Shown here one piece after another: positions 1 through 8,539 of a stretch of 49,730 nucleotides of DNA; position 1 is the stretch's first letter; each line of letters begins with the position of its first letter. Source of the DNA: Roseibacillus sp. (lineage in GTDB: Bacteria; Verrucomicrobiota; Verrucomicrobiia; Verrucomicrobiales; Akkermansiaceae); contig JAQWTV010000047.1 of assembly GCA_029242545.1 (NCBI GenBank), forward strand, positions 1-49,730. Direction: 5' to 3'. The position numbers were made by a program, and so were the translations under genes. A model generated the notes under the pieces. The model ran no database searches and had not been told where the DNA came from. It worked only from the letters and a program-made list of their open reading frames with translations.

Positions 1-426
1 GGAAGATGCTGAACACCGAGAGGTCCTGCGGTGCCTGAACTGATGGTTGGGATAATGCTCATAGTTTTGTGTTGTACGTTGAACGATCCCACGCATAGCG
101 CCCGGCACGCTTTCTTGGCAATAGCAATCGGAGCAGAGTAGCGAAAATTCGGAAGAAACAGCCACGATTAGCCGACTCGGGTATTCATGTTGCAGGTCGA
201 GGCAGTAATTATCTGGGGAAGGATCTGCTTCGTCGTCGGCTTCCTCGGTCCATTCCGCCGGTTGATAGTGGCGTGTTTCTGGGTGGCTTTAAGGTCAATT
301 TTCGGGCTGAACTGGCTGATTGACAGCTCACAAACGGTTGCTAAGGTGCGCGCCCGCGAGCGCCGGACTGCGCAATTCTGTCCCACCGGCAATCGCTTCT
401 TTAACGATATCAAATCCCTTCTCAAG
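1..426. other. Upstream region of the dikinase gene, no gene recognised
   Basis: I see no convincing gene here. A short frame from base 2 ends in TGA at 41-43 and could be the last 13 codons of a gene to the left, but this cannot be tested from the window. The dikinase frame stays open back to an ATG at 187. The residues encoded by 187-426 do not resemble the family, so I treat this stretch as the promoter and leader region. No clear -35/-10 pair was found. Confidence 0.5.
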
Positions 427-3225
427 ATGGCAACCAAACGTAAGACAGCCCGCAAAAAGGCTCCTGCTCGTCGCAAAGCTACCACTCGCAAGAAGAACCA
501 GAACGTCTATTACTTCGGCGCAGGAAAGTGCGACGGAGATGGATCTATGAAAGGTCTCCTTGGGGGTAAGGGCGCAAACCTGGCCGAAATGAGCAGCATC
601 GGAGTTCCCGTTCCTGCCGGCTTTACCATCACCACCGAAGTTTGTACCTATTACTACGACAACGGGAAAAAATACCCCAAGACCCTCGATGCCGAAATCG
701 AAGCAAACATCACCAAGGTCGAGAAGGCCATGGGCAAGAAGTTTGGTGATCTCGAGAATCCTCTTCTCCTTTCAGTGCGCTCTGGTGCTCGTGAGTCCAT
801 GCCTGGCATGATGGACACCATTCTCAACCTTGGTATCAATGACGAAGTCGTTGAAGCCCTTGCCAAGAAGACCGGTAATCCAAAGTTCGCCTGGGATTCC
901 TACCGTCGCTTCCTTCAGATGTATGGAAGCGTTGTAATGGAAGTGGAAGCCGAAGCTGGTGAGCACCACGACCCTTACGAGGTCATTCTCGATAAAGCGA
1001 AGGCTAAGGCCAAGGTGAAGGACGACTCTGGTTTGAAGGAAAAGGATCTTCGTGAAGTGGTTGCGGCCTTCAAAGCGCTTATCAAGAAACGCTCTGGAAA
1101 AAACTTCCCCGAAGATCCGCGCGAGCAGCTTAAGGGAGCCGTGAACGCTGTCTTCAACTCCTGGCAAAACGATCGCGCGATCGTTTATCGCCAGAAGTAT
1201 GGGATTCCCGCAGCCTGGGGAACTGCTGTAAACGTCCAGGCCATGGTCTTTGGGAACACCGGGAAGAGTTCTGGAACCGGCGTTGCGTTCACTCGTGACC
1301 CAGCGACTGGTGAAAACGTGTTCTACGGTGAGTATCTCATTGATGCACAGGGTGAGGACGTCGTTGCTGGAGTCCGTACACCGAAGCCCATCGCCAAGAT
1401 GGCCAAAGACCTTCCCAAGTCTCATAAAGAACTTCTCGTGATTCGGAAGAAGCTAGAGAAGCACTTCCGCGATGTGCAGGATGTTGAGTTTACCATCGAA
1501 GAGGGGAAACTTTGGATGCTCCAGACCCGTAACGGAAAGCGCACTGGTTTTGCTGCCGTCAATATCGCTCTTGATATGGTCAAGGAGCGCCTGATCAAAA
1601 AGGAAGAGGCTATCCTCCGTATTCCTGCGGATGACCTCGGACACCTCCTCGCTCCAATTTTTGACGCCAAGGCTGAGAAGGCGGCCAAGAAAGTGGGTAG
1701 TGGTCTTCCCGCCGGTCCTGGTGCTGCTTCCGGAAAAATCTATTTCTCTGCTGAAGACTCGGTGAAAGCTGCAGCTAAAGGTCAGCAAGTTATTCTTGTC
1801 CGACAGGCCACTTCTCCGGAAGACCTTCGCGGCATGATCGCGGCCGATGGAATTCTCACCACTGAAGGAGGTGCTTCCTCACACGCTGCTCTCGTTGCTC
1901 GTCAAATGGGTAAGGTTTGCGTCTGCGGTGCTCACGGCATGACGATCGACTACTCCAAGAAGACTCTCTCCGGAAACGGTGTGACTCTTAAGGAAGGTGA
2001 TGATCTTTCCCTCAACGGATTCGTTGGAAATGTCTATAAGGGCGGTATTAAGTCTTCTCCTTCTCAGGTTATCCAGGGTCTCATTGAGAACAAAGCTGCG
2101 GCCAAGCGTTCCGATACCTACAAGAAGTTCATGGAGCTCATGAGCTGGACCGACAAGCTTCGCAAGCTTGGTGTCCGCACCAACTCGGACACTCCGGAGC
2201 AGGTACAGCAGGCCATCAAGTTTGGTGCTGAAGGTATTGGCCTGACCCGCGCCGAGCACATGTTCTTCGAGGGGAATCGCATCGATGCGGTTCGTGAGAT
2301 GATCCTCGCTGATGACGACGCCGGCCGTGCCAAGGCACTCAAGAAGATCAAGGTCTTCATGAAGAAAGACTTTATCGGCATCTTCAAGTCACTCGAAGGT
2401 CGCCCAGCTACCATTCGCCTTCTGGATCCACCTCTTCACGAATTCATCGGCACCATGGATGCCGCTCAGAAGAAGGATCTCTCCAAGAAGATCGGCATGA
2501 GTGCTCCTGCCATTACCAAGCGTATTCACGCTCTTCACGAAGAGAACCCAATGCTTGGCCACCGCGGTTGCCGTTTAGGAATCAGCTACCCTGCTGTCAC
2601 CGCAATGCAGGTCGAGGCTATCCTCGAGGCTGCTCACGAGGTGCAGAAGAAGGGTACCAAGGTTCTCCCTGAGATCATGGTCCCCCTCGTTGCCTACGCC
2701 CGTGAGCTTGAACTCCAGAAGAGCGTCATCGACACCACCGCTACTGAAGTTCGTAAGAAACTTGGTCTTAAGAAGAGCGAGCTGAAGTACACCGTTGGAA
2801 CTATGATTGAGATTCCGCGCGCGGCCATCACCGCTGACGAAGTGGCCGAGCACGCTGAGTTCTTCTCCTTCGGAACCAACGATCTCACGCAGACCGGACT
2901 TGGTCTTTCCCGCGACGACTCCTCCAGCTTCCTCCCAACCTACCAGGATGCGGAAGTTCTCAACAACAATCCGTTCGCGGGTCTTGACCAAGAAGGCGTG
3001 GGCAAGCTTGTTGAAATGGGTGTCAAAGGTGGTCGCAAGACTAAGAAGCAACTCAAGATTGGGATCTGCGGCGAGCACGGCGGAGATCCTGATTCGGTGA
3101 AGTTCTTCCACCGTACCGGACTCAATTACGTGTCCTGTTCGCCATTCCGTATCCCAGTCGCCCGTCTTGCCCTCGCGCAGGCCGCTCTTGAGGAAAAGGG
3201 AATGGCTCGCGGTGAAGTGAGCTAA
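427..3225 (+). CDS. ppdK: Pyruvate, phosphate dikinase (PPDK)
   Basis: The 932-residue enzyme interconverts pyruvate + ATP + phosphate and phosphoenolpyruvate + AMP + pyrophosphate in the cytoplasm, serving glycolysis or gluconeogenesis. The N-terminal ATP-grasp region starts with YFGAGKCDG and [10 protein letters not shown]. The swivelling phosphohistidine domain has [12 protein letters not shown], with the catalytic His near residue 486. The C-terminal TIM barrel has [20 protein letters not shown] near 810-828 and the catalytic Cys near 881 in [16 protein letters not shown]. Length is slightly above the usual 870-900 because of a Lys/Arg-rich extension over residues 1-25. I chose ATG 427 over the in-frame ATG 187 because the intervening residues do not look like the family; no clear ribosome binding site supports either. 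A terminator follows directly, so the gene is probably monocistronic. A decayed partial copy lies at about 5401-6047. Confidence 0.97.
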   Translation: MATKRKTARKKAPARRKATTRKKNQNVYYFGAGKCDGDGSMKGLLGGKGANLAEMSSIGVPVPAGFTITTEVCTYYYDNGKKYPKTLDAEIEANITKVEKAMGKKFGDLENPLLLSVRSGARESMPGMMDTILNLGINDEVVEALAKKTGNPKFAWDSYRRFLQMYGSVVMEVEAEAGEHHDPYEVILDKAKAKAKVKDDSGLKEKDLREVVAAFKALIKKRSGKNFPEDPREQLKGAVNAVFNSWQNDRAIVYRQKYGIPAAWGTAVNVQAMVFGNTGKSSGTGVAFTRDPATGENVFYGEYLIDAQGEDVVAGVRTPKPIAKMAKDLPKSHKELLVIRKKLEKHFRDVQDVEFTIEEGKLWMLQTRNGKRTGFAAVNIALDMVKERLIKKEEAILRIPADDLGHLLAPIFDAKAEKAAKKVGSGLPAGPGAASGKIYFSAEDSVKAAAKGQQVILVRQATSPEDLRGMIAADGILTTEGGASSHAALVARQMGKVCVCGAHGMTIDYSKKTLSGNGVTLKEGDDLSLNGFVGNVYKGGIKSSPSQVIQGLIENKAAAKRSDTYKKFMELMSWTDKLRKLGVRTNSDTPEQVQQAIKFGAEGIGLTRAEHMFFEGNRIDAVREMILADDDAGRAKALKKIKVFMKKDFIGIFKSLEGRPATIRLLDPPLHEFIGTMDAAQKKDLSKKIGMSAPAITKRIHALHEENPMLGHRGCRLGISYPAVTAMQVEAILEAAHEVQKKGTKVLPEIMVPLVAYARELELQKSVIDTTATEVRKKLGLKKSELKYTVGTMIEIPRAAITADEVAEHAEFFSFGTNDLTQTGLGLSRDDSSSFLPTYQDAEVLNNNPFAGLDQEGVGKLVEMGVKGGRKTKKQLKIGICGEHGGDPDSVKFFHRTGLNYVSCSPFRIPVARLALAQAALEEKGMARGEVS

Positions 3226-3250
3226 ACGCTGACGACGCAAAAATTTCAAA

Positions 3251-3284
3251 GCCCCGTTCGCCAAAAGCGAGCGGGGCTTTTTAA
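3251..3284 (+). terminator. Rho-independent terminator of the dikinase gene
   Basis: An 11-bp stem (3251-3261 with 3267-3277, including one G-T pair) closes a 5-base loop and is followed by a run of T. It starts 25 bases after the dikinase stop codon. Confidence 0.9.
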
Positions 3285-3471
3285 AATCATAACGCTCTCC
3301 CTTTTATTGGGTTTGAAGGGTGGTCCACGGAGGTTTCTTCAGACTTGGGCACTTCCCGATTTGTGGAGAAAGCGGAAAACAGGCTTCTTAGATCAGGCCA
3401 CGCTTATCGGGTGATACTCCCATTAGAAACCGGGGCAGTTCGAGATGGTCGACCTGATTTTGGGAGGCTTT

Positions 3472-5352
3472 CTATTTAATAGGTGAATTCGCTTTCACTT
3501 CTTCTAGGAACTCCCAGCGGTTGATCAGTTCGTCGGCGACTTTTTTAGCAGCTTCAAGTTCAGCCATGACGATGGGGATTTGTTCGAAGTCGGTTTGGAT
3601 TTCGGGCGAACAAAGTTTTTCTTGAAGAGTGGTGACCGCATCGTCGGCTTCCATCGCTTTGTCCTCGAGGGTTTCGAGTTCTTTGGCTTCGGCCATGGTG
3701 AGCTTTCTCGGTGTTTCCTTATGCTTGGAGGCTAGCTTTTTAGCTGCGCGGTTGGCGACGGTGGCCTGGGCCCGCGTGGCGTTTTCACGCGCTTTTCGTT
3801 TCTCAAGATAGTAAGAGAAATTGCCGGGGGTGACGTTCACGCCGTCGTCTTCGAAGGCGACGATTTGATCGCAAATACGGTCGAGGAAGTAGCGGTCATG
3901 CGAGACGACAAGGATGGTGCCAGGGAAGGCAGCAAGGGCTTCTTCGAGCATCCGGAGCGATTGCAAGTCAAGGTCGTTGGTTGGCTCGTCAAGAACGATG
4001 AGGTTGCCTCCGATCTTGAGAACCTTGGCGAGCATAAGGCGGGCGCGTTCACCTCCTGAGAGGAGGTCGACCCGTTCGTTGATACGTTCGTCGGAGAACA
4101 GGAAGCGGCGCAGGTAGGCGCGGGCGCCGATGATTTCGTCGCCAAATTCGATCTTCTCGTTTCCGCCCGATATTTCATCGAGAAGTGAACCGGTGCCATC
4201 GAGCTGCATCCGGGACTGGTCGATGTAGTTAATTTTGACTTTCTTACCGAGGATGGCCTTGCCGGAGGTGGGCTCAAGTTGCTGGAGGCAAATTTTGAGA
4301 AGGGTCGATTTGCCAACCCCGTTTTTACCCACAATGCCGGTGCATTGGCCCTCTTCGAGAGAGAGGTTCATGTGGCGGAACAGGGTGCGTTGCCCCAAGG
4401 TAATGGAGACGTCTTCGAGATCTACAATGGTATTGCCGAGCCGAGGGGGAGGGGGGATGAGGAGATCAATCTCCCCTTCAAGAACAGGAGTGTCCTGATC
4501 TTGGATTTCGTAGAATGCATCAAGGCGGGAGCGGGATTTGGTAGTGCGGGCTTTGACGCCTGCCTTGACCCACTTGAGTTCGTCCTTGAGGAATTTTTGG
4601 CGCTTCTTTTCGGTATTCTCGGCGATTTCCTGTCGCGCTGCCTTGGACTCGAGGAAGGCGGTGTAGTTTCCGGGATGGGAGTAGGCTTTGCCGGCCGAGA
4701 TCTCGATGATGCGAGTGGCTATGACGTTGAGGAAATATCGATCGTGGGTGACGAAGACGACGGCACCGGTGTAGGTTTTGAGGAAGTCTTCCAACCAACG
4801 GATTGATTCGGAATCGAGGTGGTTGGTAGGTTCGTCGAGGAGAAGAAGGTCGGGCTGTGACGCTAGTGCACTACAAAGGGCGACACGGCGTTTTTCACCA
4901 CCGGAAAGCGGTTCTGTTTCGGATTCGAGCGGAGGAGTAAAGAGGGCATTTGAGAGGGATTTGATGCGAGCATCGAGGTTCCAGCCGTCGGTGTGCTCAA
5001 TAAGGGTGAGGAGGTCTGCAAGCTCGGATTCAGTGCCGTCGCCATTTTCATAGCGCGTTACAGCAGAGGCAACGTCGGCGGCACCGGCGGCGATGTTGTC
5101 GTAAACGGAGAGAGCGAGATCGAGTTCGAACTCCTGGGGGAGGTAGCCGATGCGGAGGCCGCGGCGGGCCGAGATATCTCCGGAGTCAGCTCGGTTCTCA
5201 TTGGCAAGGATTTTTAGGAGAGAAGTTTTTCCGCATCCGTTGCGCCCGACGAGGCCGACTTTTTCACCGGAAGAAATTGCGACGGTGACGCCATCAAGGA
5301 GGGTCTGATGACCGTAAGCGAGGCGAAGTTCCTTTGCGGAGAAAAGAGTCAT
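3472..5352 (-). CDS. uup: ABC-F family ATPase, Uup-like
   Basis: This 626-residue soluble protein has two ABC ATPase domains and no membrane segments. The first domain has Walker A GRNGCGKTS near residue 36, signature LSGGEKRRVAL and Walker B LLLLDEPTNHLD. A charged linker follows. The second domain has GKNGVGKST, LSGGERARLML and LIVLDEPTNDLD. The C-terminal 85 or so residues are Lys/Glu-rich and helical, like the DNA-binding coiled coil of Uup. ABC-F proteins act on the ribosome, and Uup has also been linked to precise excision of transposons. The frame extends upstream to 5469, but ATG 5352 (MTLFSAKELRL) gives the normal family N-terminus, and the upstream extension is antisense to a dikinase remnant. 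Uup is the best match; another ABC-F subgroup is possible. Confidence 0.9.
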   Translation of the reverse strand: MTLFSAKELRLAYGHQTLLDGVTVAISSGEKVGLVGRNGCGKTSLLKILANENRADSGDISARRGLRIGYLPQEFELDLALSVYDNIAAGAADVASAVTRYENGDGTESELADLLTLIEHTDGWNLDARIKSLSNALFTPPLESETEPLSGGEKRRVALCSALASQPDLLLLDEPTNHLDSESIRWLEDFLKTYTGAVVFVTHDRYFLNVIATRIIEISAGKAYSHPGNYTAFLESKAARQEIAENTEKKRQKFLKDELKWVKAGVKARTTKSRSRLDAFYEIQDQDTPVLEGEIDLLIPPPPRLGNTIVDLEDVSITLGQRTLFRHMNLSLEEGQCTGIVGKNGVGKSTLLKICLQQLEPTSGKAILGKKVKINYIDQSRMQLDGTGSLLDEISGGNEKIEFGDEIIGARAYLRRFLFSDERINERVDLLSGGERARLMLAKVLKIGGNLIVLDEPTNDLDLQSLRMLEEALAAFPGTILVVSHDRYFLDRICDQIVAFEDDGVNVTPGNFSYYLEKRKARENATRAQATVANRAAKKLASKHKETPRKLTMAEAKELETLEDKAMEADDAVTTLQEKLCSPEIQTDFEQIPIVMAELEAAKKVADELINRWEFLEEVKANSPIK

Positions 5353-5400
5353 AGGCTGGTGGTGGAGGGGTAGCGGAGCAGTTAGAAATGTCGAGCGCTG

Positions 5401-6047
5401 GAAATCGTTCGTTCCAAAAAGATTAGGATTAACGCCGTTGCGATCACCAGCCGGATTCGGGCTCTGCACGAAGAGGATCTAATACTTGGTTTCCATGGTA
5501 TCCGCCTCGGCATCAGCTGCCTTGTGGTCACGGCTATACAGGTCGAGGCCACTCGCGAGGCTACTGCTGAGGTTCGGCAGAAACTGGGCATAAGAAAAAG
5601 CAGAGGAAGTAGACCTTAGGGGCTAGGATTAAAATTCCACGTGTTGTTATCGCCTCTGAGGATGTAGGCAGTCGTGCTGAGTTCTTTTTCTTCGGAACCA
5701 ATGAACTTACTCAAACGGGAATAGAATTATCCGATGATGACCCTTCCAGCTTCCTCTCAACCTATCGGGATGCGGAAGTTCTCAACTACAACTCCTTCGC
5801 TGATCTCGTTCAGGAAGGCGCGGATCAGCTGCTTGAGATGGGTGTTAAAGGAGGACGTTCTGCTAAGAAGAAACTCAAGATCGGTATCTGTGAGGACTAC
5901 CGCGGAGATCCTGATTCCGTGAAGTTCTTTCGCCGGACTGGACTCCACTACGTGTCGTGTTCACTACTCCGGATTCCGGTCGCCGGGTTGGCCCTAATTC
6001 AGGCTGTGCTTGAGGGAGAAGGCTTGGCACGAGGCGAAATTTCCTAG
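5401..6047 (+). pseudogene. Decayed partial copy of the pyruvate phosphate dikinase gene
   Basis: This stretch aligns with residues from about 683 to the end of the intact dikinase at 427-3225. From 5413 the codons run in register (SKKIRINAVAITSRIRALHEE beside [21 protein letters not shown]). About 35 residues are then missing. An in-frame TAG lies at 5617-5619. Similarity resumes from about 5620 in another reading frame, including FFFGTNELTQTG and SVKFFRRTG. It ends at TAG 6045-6047 with LARGEIS, matching MARGEVS. The active-site stretch [10 protein letters not shown] has become GICEDYRGDP. With no start, an internal deletion, a stop and a frameshift it cannot make an active enzyme. The last 70 codons (5838-6047) remain open, but I see no reason to think they are expressed. 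Confidence 0.9.
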
Positions 6048-6676
6048 GGACCATTTCCTGAAATATTTACCGGCTCTCGTTTTTGACATGAACAGTCTTT
6101 CTTATTTGGGGTAGTCGGCTCCCCCTTCGCAGAGGGCAAAACCGTGAGAGGAGGGGACTTTGAGGGGGCAGATTATTGTTTATAAAATACTTATTTTGAA
6201 TGATATGCGGCGTAATATTGCCTGAAATTTTAGGATTGCGCATTTATTTACACGCAAAAGATAAAAAATGTTGAAAGTTTAGTTAAGGTTTATTAGAAGA
6301 AAACAACGGATGAGTTCTTGTCACCCCGAACCATCGTGCTGTTTCCGAACAGGCTCCTCTCTGCAGGCGCCGTTCCTTCAGCCCTGTGATTTCGGGGAAA
6401 ACAGGTCGGTTCAACCGGGTTCGCACTACCACAGGATCCCAGAAGGATTAGAAGATATTTAAAACCGGAAGATGAACAGCGCACGGCCCAGCCAATGGGT
6501 CTCATCTTCCTGAAGCAGTGGCGCCCTTAAAAACGTGACATAGCGATACTCAACAGAACTGACAACTAGCTGATGCAGCCCCTCTGGTTTCACCCTTACC
6601 CAGACGGCGGAGCGCAGACCCTGACGATTTATCAGAGTCCACGTTTTCGCACGTTGAAGCTCACGCTCTGATAACG
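6048..6676. other. Gene-free region before the pilus operon
   Basis: No gene is supported in these 629 bases. The part at about 6165-6300 is clearly A/T-rich compared with its surroundings and is the likely promoter zone of the operon that starts at 6677. One weak -35/-10-like pair is TTGAAA at 6271 and TAGAAG at 6294, spaced 17 bases; this is only suggestive. The rest, about 6300-6676, would be a long leader and contains an inverted repeat at 6467-6510. Confidence 0.5.
6467..6510. repeat. Inverted repeat in the leader of the pilus operon
   Basis: Nine bases at 6467-6475 (GGAAGATGA) pair perfectly with 6502-6510. A shorter inner stem is possible (6487-6490 with 6496-6499). No T run follows, so it is not a standard terminator. 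It could be a regulatory hairpin in the leader RNA or an operator; the sequence does not decide. Confidence 0.45.
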
Positions 6677-7939
6677 ATGAGTGTGACCGAACAACCCCCA
6701 GCCCGGCTGGAGGTCCCGCAGACACGGGTCTTTCAACCGGGAATGTCCGGGGAAGAATTACTCGCGGTCTCGATGGAGGCCTGCGAGGGGCGTGGTGTTT
6801 CGGATATTCAGTTCCGTGCCAAACGGCCTATATACGTTGAGACCAACCATGGGATGGAGTGTCTTGATTTTCTGGGTTTTCTTTCGGATCGAGACTTACT
6901 GGAAGTCTACAAGGCCCTTGTCCTTCGCCAGGAAGATTCTGGCCATGGTTTTGGAGGAGGTAGCGCAGGAGCTGCCTCCGACGAGAAGGTTGCGCGATCA
7001 CTCCAGCGCTTTCAAGAGACGCATGTTGACGATTTTTCAGCAGACGGGATCGTCTATGCGGGAGGGACAAAAACCTCCGGTCGTTTACGTATCCAGGCTC
7101 ATCTCTCGGCTTCTGGGCTCGGAATCACATGCCGAATCCTGAGTGATACGATACCAGCTCTCGATGTCTTGGGAATTGATCCTGATACCTCGGCGGCACT
7201 TCAGGACTCGGTGCGCCGGAGAGCAGGCCTTTGTCTTGTAACAGGTCCGACCGGATCGGGTAAGTCGACAACCTTGGCCTCTCTGATGGACTGGCTGAGG
7301 CGGTCTTCGTCCAAGCATATCGTTACGATCGAAGATCCTGTCGAATACCGCTACCAGGCAGACATGGAGCACCCGAATTATCCGGATCACCGAGCGATGT
7401 CGCCCAGTATCATTACTCAGCAGGAGGTAGGTCGTGACGTGGCGAGCTACCGACAGGGGCTGAAGGATGTATTAAGAAAGGCCCCGCACATCATCCTGCT
7501 CGGTGAGATCCGCGATCGTGATGCGATGGATACCTGCCTCGAGGCGGCCCAGACAGGACACCTCGTTCTTTCAACGCTTCATACTACTGGAGCGGTTAAG
7601 ACCATGGGGCGGATTCTTGAGATGTATCCCCATGAAAAGTTCAGTTCGGTCCTCAGTCGGCTAAGTGAAATGCTGATTTTTATCCATTCGCAAGGACTCC
7701 TGAAGGGGCTGAATGGAAAGAGGGTGCTGACCTACGAGTTTCTCCAGAACAGCAACGATGCGGTCTCCAGCGCGATCGCGAATTACTCTTCAGGATCAAA
7801 TGCCCTCGAGGACGTTATTCGTCGAGCTGGTAATATTTCATGGGACGACAGCCTGCGTGAACTGCTGCAGCGCGGAGCAATCGACCAGCAAACTTATGAG
7901 AGTGCCCGGATGAATCGAAACGATGAAGATGAAATCTGA
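6677..7939 (+). CDS. PilT-like pilus retraction or secretion ATPase
   Basis: This 420-residue cytoplasmic ATPase belongs to the type II/IV secretion superfamily. Walker A GPTGSGKSTT starts at residue 190, the Asp box is VTIEDPVEYRY, the Walker B region is IILLGEIRDRDAMD near 272-284, and the His box HLVLSTLHTTGA is near 295-306. It lacks the two zinc CxxC pairs of PilB/GspE and has PilT-like length, which favours a retraction-type motor; the stretch QQEVGRDVASYRQGLKDVLRKAP is also shared with DotB/TraJ-like members. It is the first gene of a 14-gene pilus operon whose extension ATPase is at 13880. The N-terminal 40 residues are not conserved. A PilU-like accessory role is the main alternative. 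Confidence 0.88.
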   Translation: MSVTEQPPARLEVPQTRVFQPGMSGEELLAVSMEACEGRGVSDIQFRAKRPIYVETNHGMECLDFLGFLSDRDLLEVYKALVLRQEDSGHGFGGGSAGAASDEKVARSLQRFQETHVDDFSADGIVYAGGTKTSGRLRIQAHLSASGLGITCRILSDTIPALDVLGIDPDTSAALQDSVRRRAGLCLVTGPTGSGKSTTLASLMDWLRRSSSKHIVTIEDPVEYRYQADMEHPNYPDHRAMSPSIITQQEVGRDVASYRQGLKDVLRKAPHIILLGEIRDRDAMDTCLEAAQTGHLVLSTLHTTGAVKTMGRILEMYPHEKFSSVLSRLSEMLIFIHSQGLLKGLNGKRVLTYEFLQNSNDAVSSAIANYSSGSNALEDVIRRAGNISWDDSLRELLQRGAIDQQTYESARMNRNDEDEI

Positions 7940-8001
7940 CCGGTGAATCCTGGTGCCAATAGCACGTGCCCTGTGCGCGTCATCAACCAAAACAAACAAA
8001 A

Positions 8002-8406
8002 ATGACACTGACAAACACCCAGAAGACAGTGAAGTCCGGGATGACCCTCATTGAGTTGACGGTCGTAATCCTTGTACTTCTATCATTGATCAGCATTCTT
8101 TTCGTTGGCGCTCGCGCCTGGAAGAGAGGCTCTGATCGCGCAGGATGCATCATGAACATTCGTAACGTTCAACAAGGTATGCGCTCCTACCAGAACATGA
8201 ATGGCCATAATGCCGGAGAAGTGGTTTCCGGTGCTTATCGAGAGATTGTTGGGCCTGGCAAATTCGTTGAAAGTAGTCCTGACTGCCCCGGCACAGGAAC
8301 ATACTCCAACAAAGGCGACACTCTCCCGCAACAAGGAGTGCTTTATATGACCTGTTCACTCTCATCTGTTGAAAAGCACGCGCCGAGCGATTTCGCAGAT
8401 TGGTAA
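8002..8406 (+). CDS. Type IV pilin-like protein, probable major pilin
   Basis: This 134-residue prepilin has a 13-residue leader ending in KSG, followed by mature MTLIELTVVI with Glu at position +5 and a hydrophobic helix to about residue 36. This is a classic prepilin-peptidase site (G13/M14). A globular C-terminal part contains Cys pairs that could form a disulfide. An in-frame ATG at 7966 would only lengthen the leader; ATG 8002 gives the same leader length as the second pilin of this operon. It sits between the PilT-like and PilM-like genes, the place of the pilin Amuc_1102 in Akkermansia. A strong hairpin follows its stop codon, which could raise its message level over the genes behind it. 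No prepilin peptidase is in the window. Confidence 0.85.
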   Translation: MTLTNTQKTVKSGMTLIELTVVILVLLSLISILFVGARAWKRGSDRAGCIMNIRNVQQGMRSYQNMNGHNAGEVVSGAYREIVGPGKFVESSPDCPGTGTYSNKGDTLPQQGVLYMTCSLSSVEKHAPSDFADW

Positions 8407-8421
8407 AATTTACGCTCCGGA

Positions 8422-8451
8422 GGTCGGCGCCAGATTTACCTGGTGCCGACC
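8422..8451 (+). promoter_or_regulatory. Strong intercistronic hairpin after the pilin gene
   Basis: Twelve bases at 8422-8433 pair with 8440-8451 (one G-T pair) around a 6-base loop. It begins 15 bases after the pilin stop codon. The following bases are pyrimidine-rich but not a clear T run. It fits a partial terminator or an RNA-stabilising element that lets the pilin be made in excess of the assembly proteins. Confidence 0.75.
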
Positions 8452-8539
8452 CTGGTGCGGCTTTCCGCTTCTCCCTGTTCTCCCCGGGAGCATTCTCGAG
8501 CGGTTTATCTCATAGCGATATCTACCCTTATTTTCCGCG

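Noticed and set aside
187..426. In-frame upstream extension of the dikinase
   Set aside because: The encoded residues do not resemble the family; ATG 427 is followed by a basic stretch and then the conserved start.
2575..3264. Long minus-strand open frame inside the dikinase gene
   Set aside because: It is a mirror of the coding strand's codon bias; no family likeness.
5353..5469. Upstream extension of the ABC-F frame
   Set aside because: It is partly antisense to the dikinase remnant and adds no family sequence before MTLFSAKELRL.
5838..6047. Intact small gene of 69 residues
   Set aside because: It is the end of the decayed dikinase copy; the matching sequence continues upstream in the same frame without a start.
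6293..6505. Minus-strand frame with a lipoprotein-like LLILLGSCG stretch
   Set aside because: No conserved features, no convincing start, and it lies in the leader of the pilus operon.
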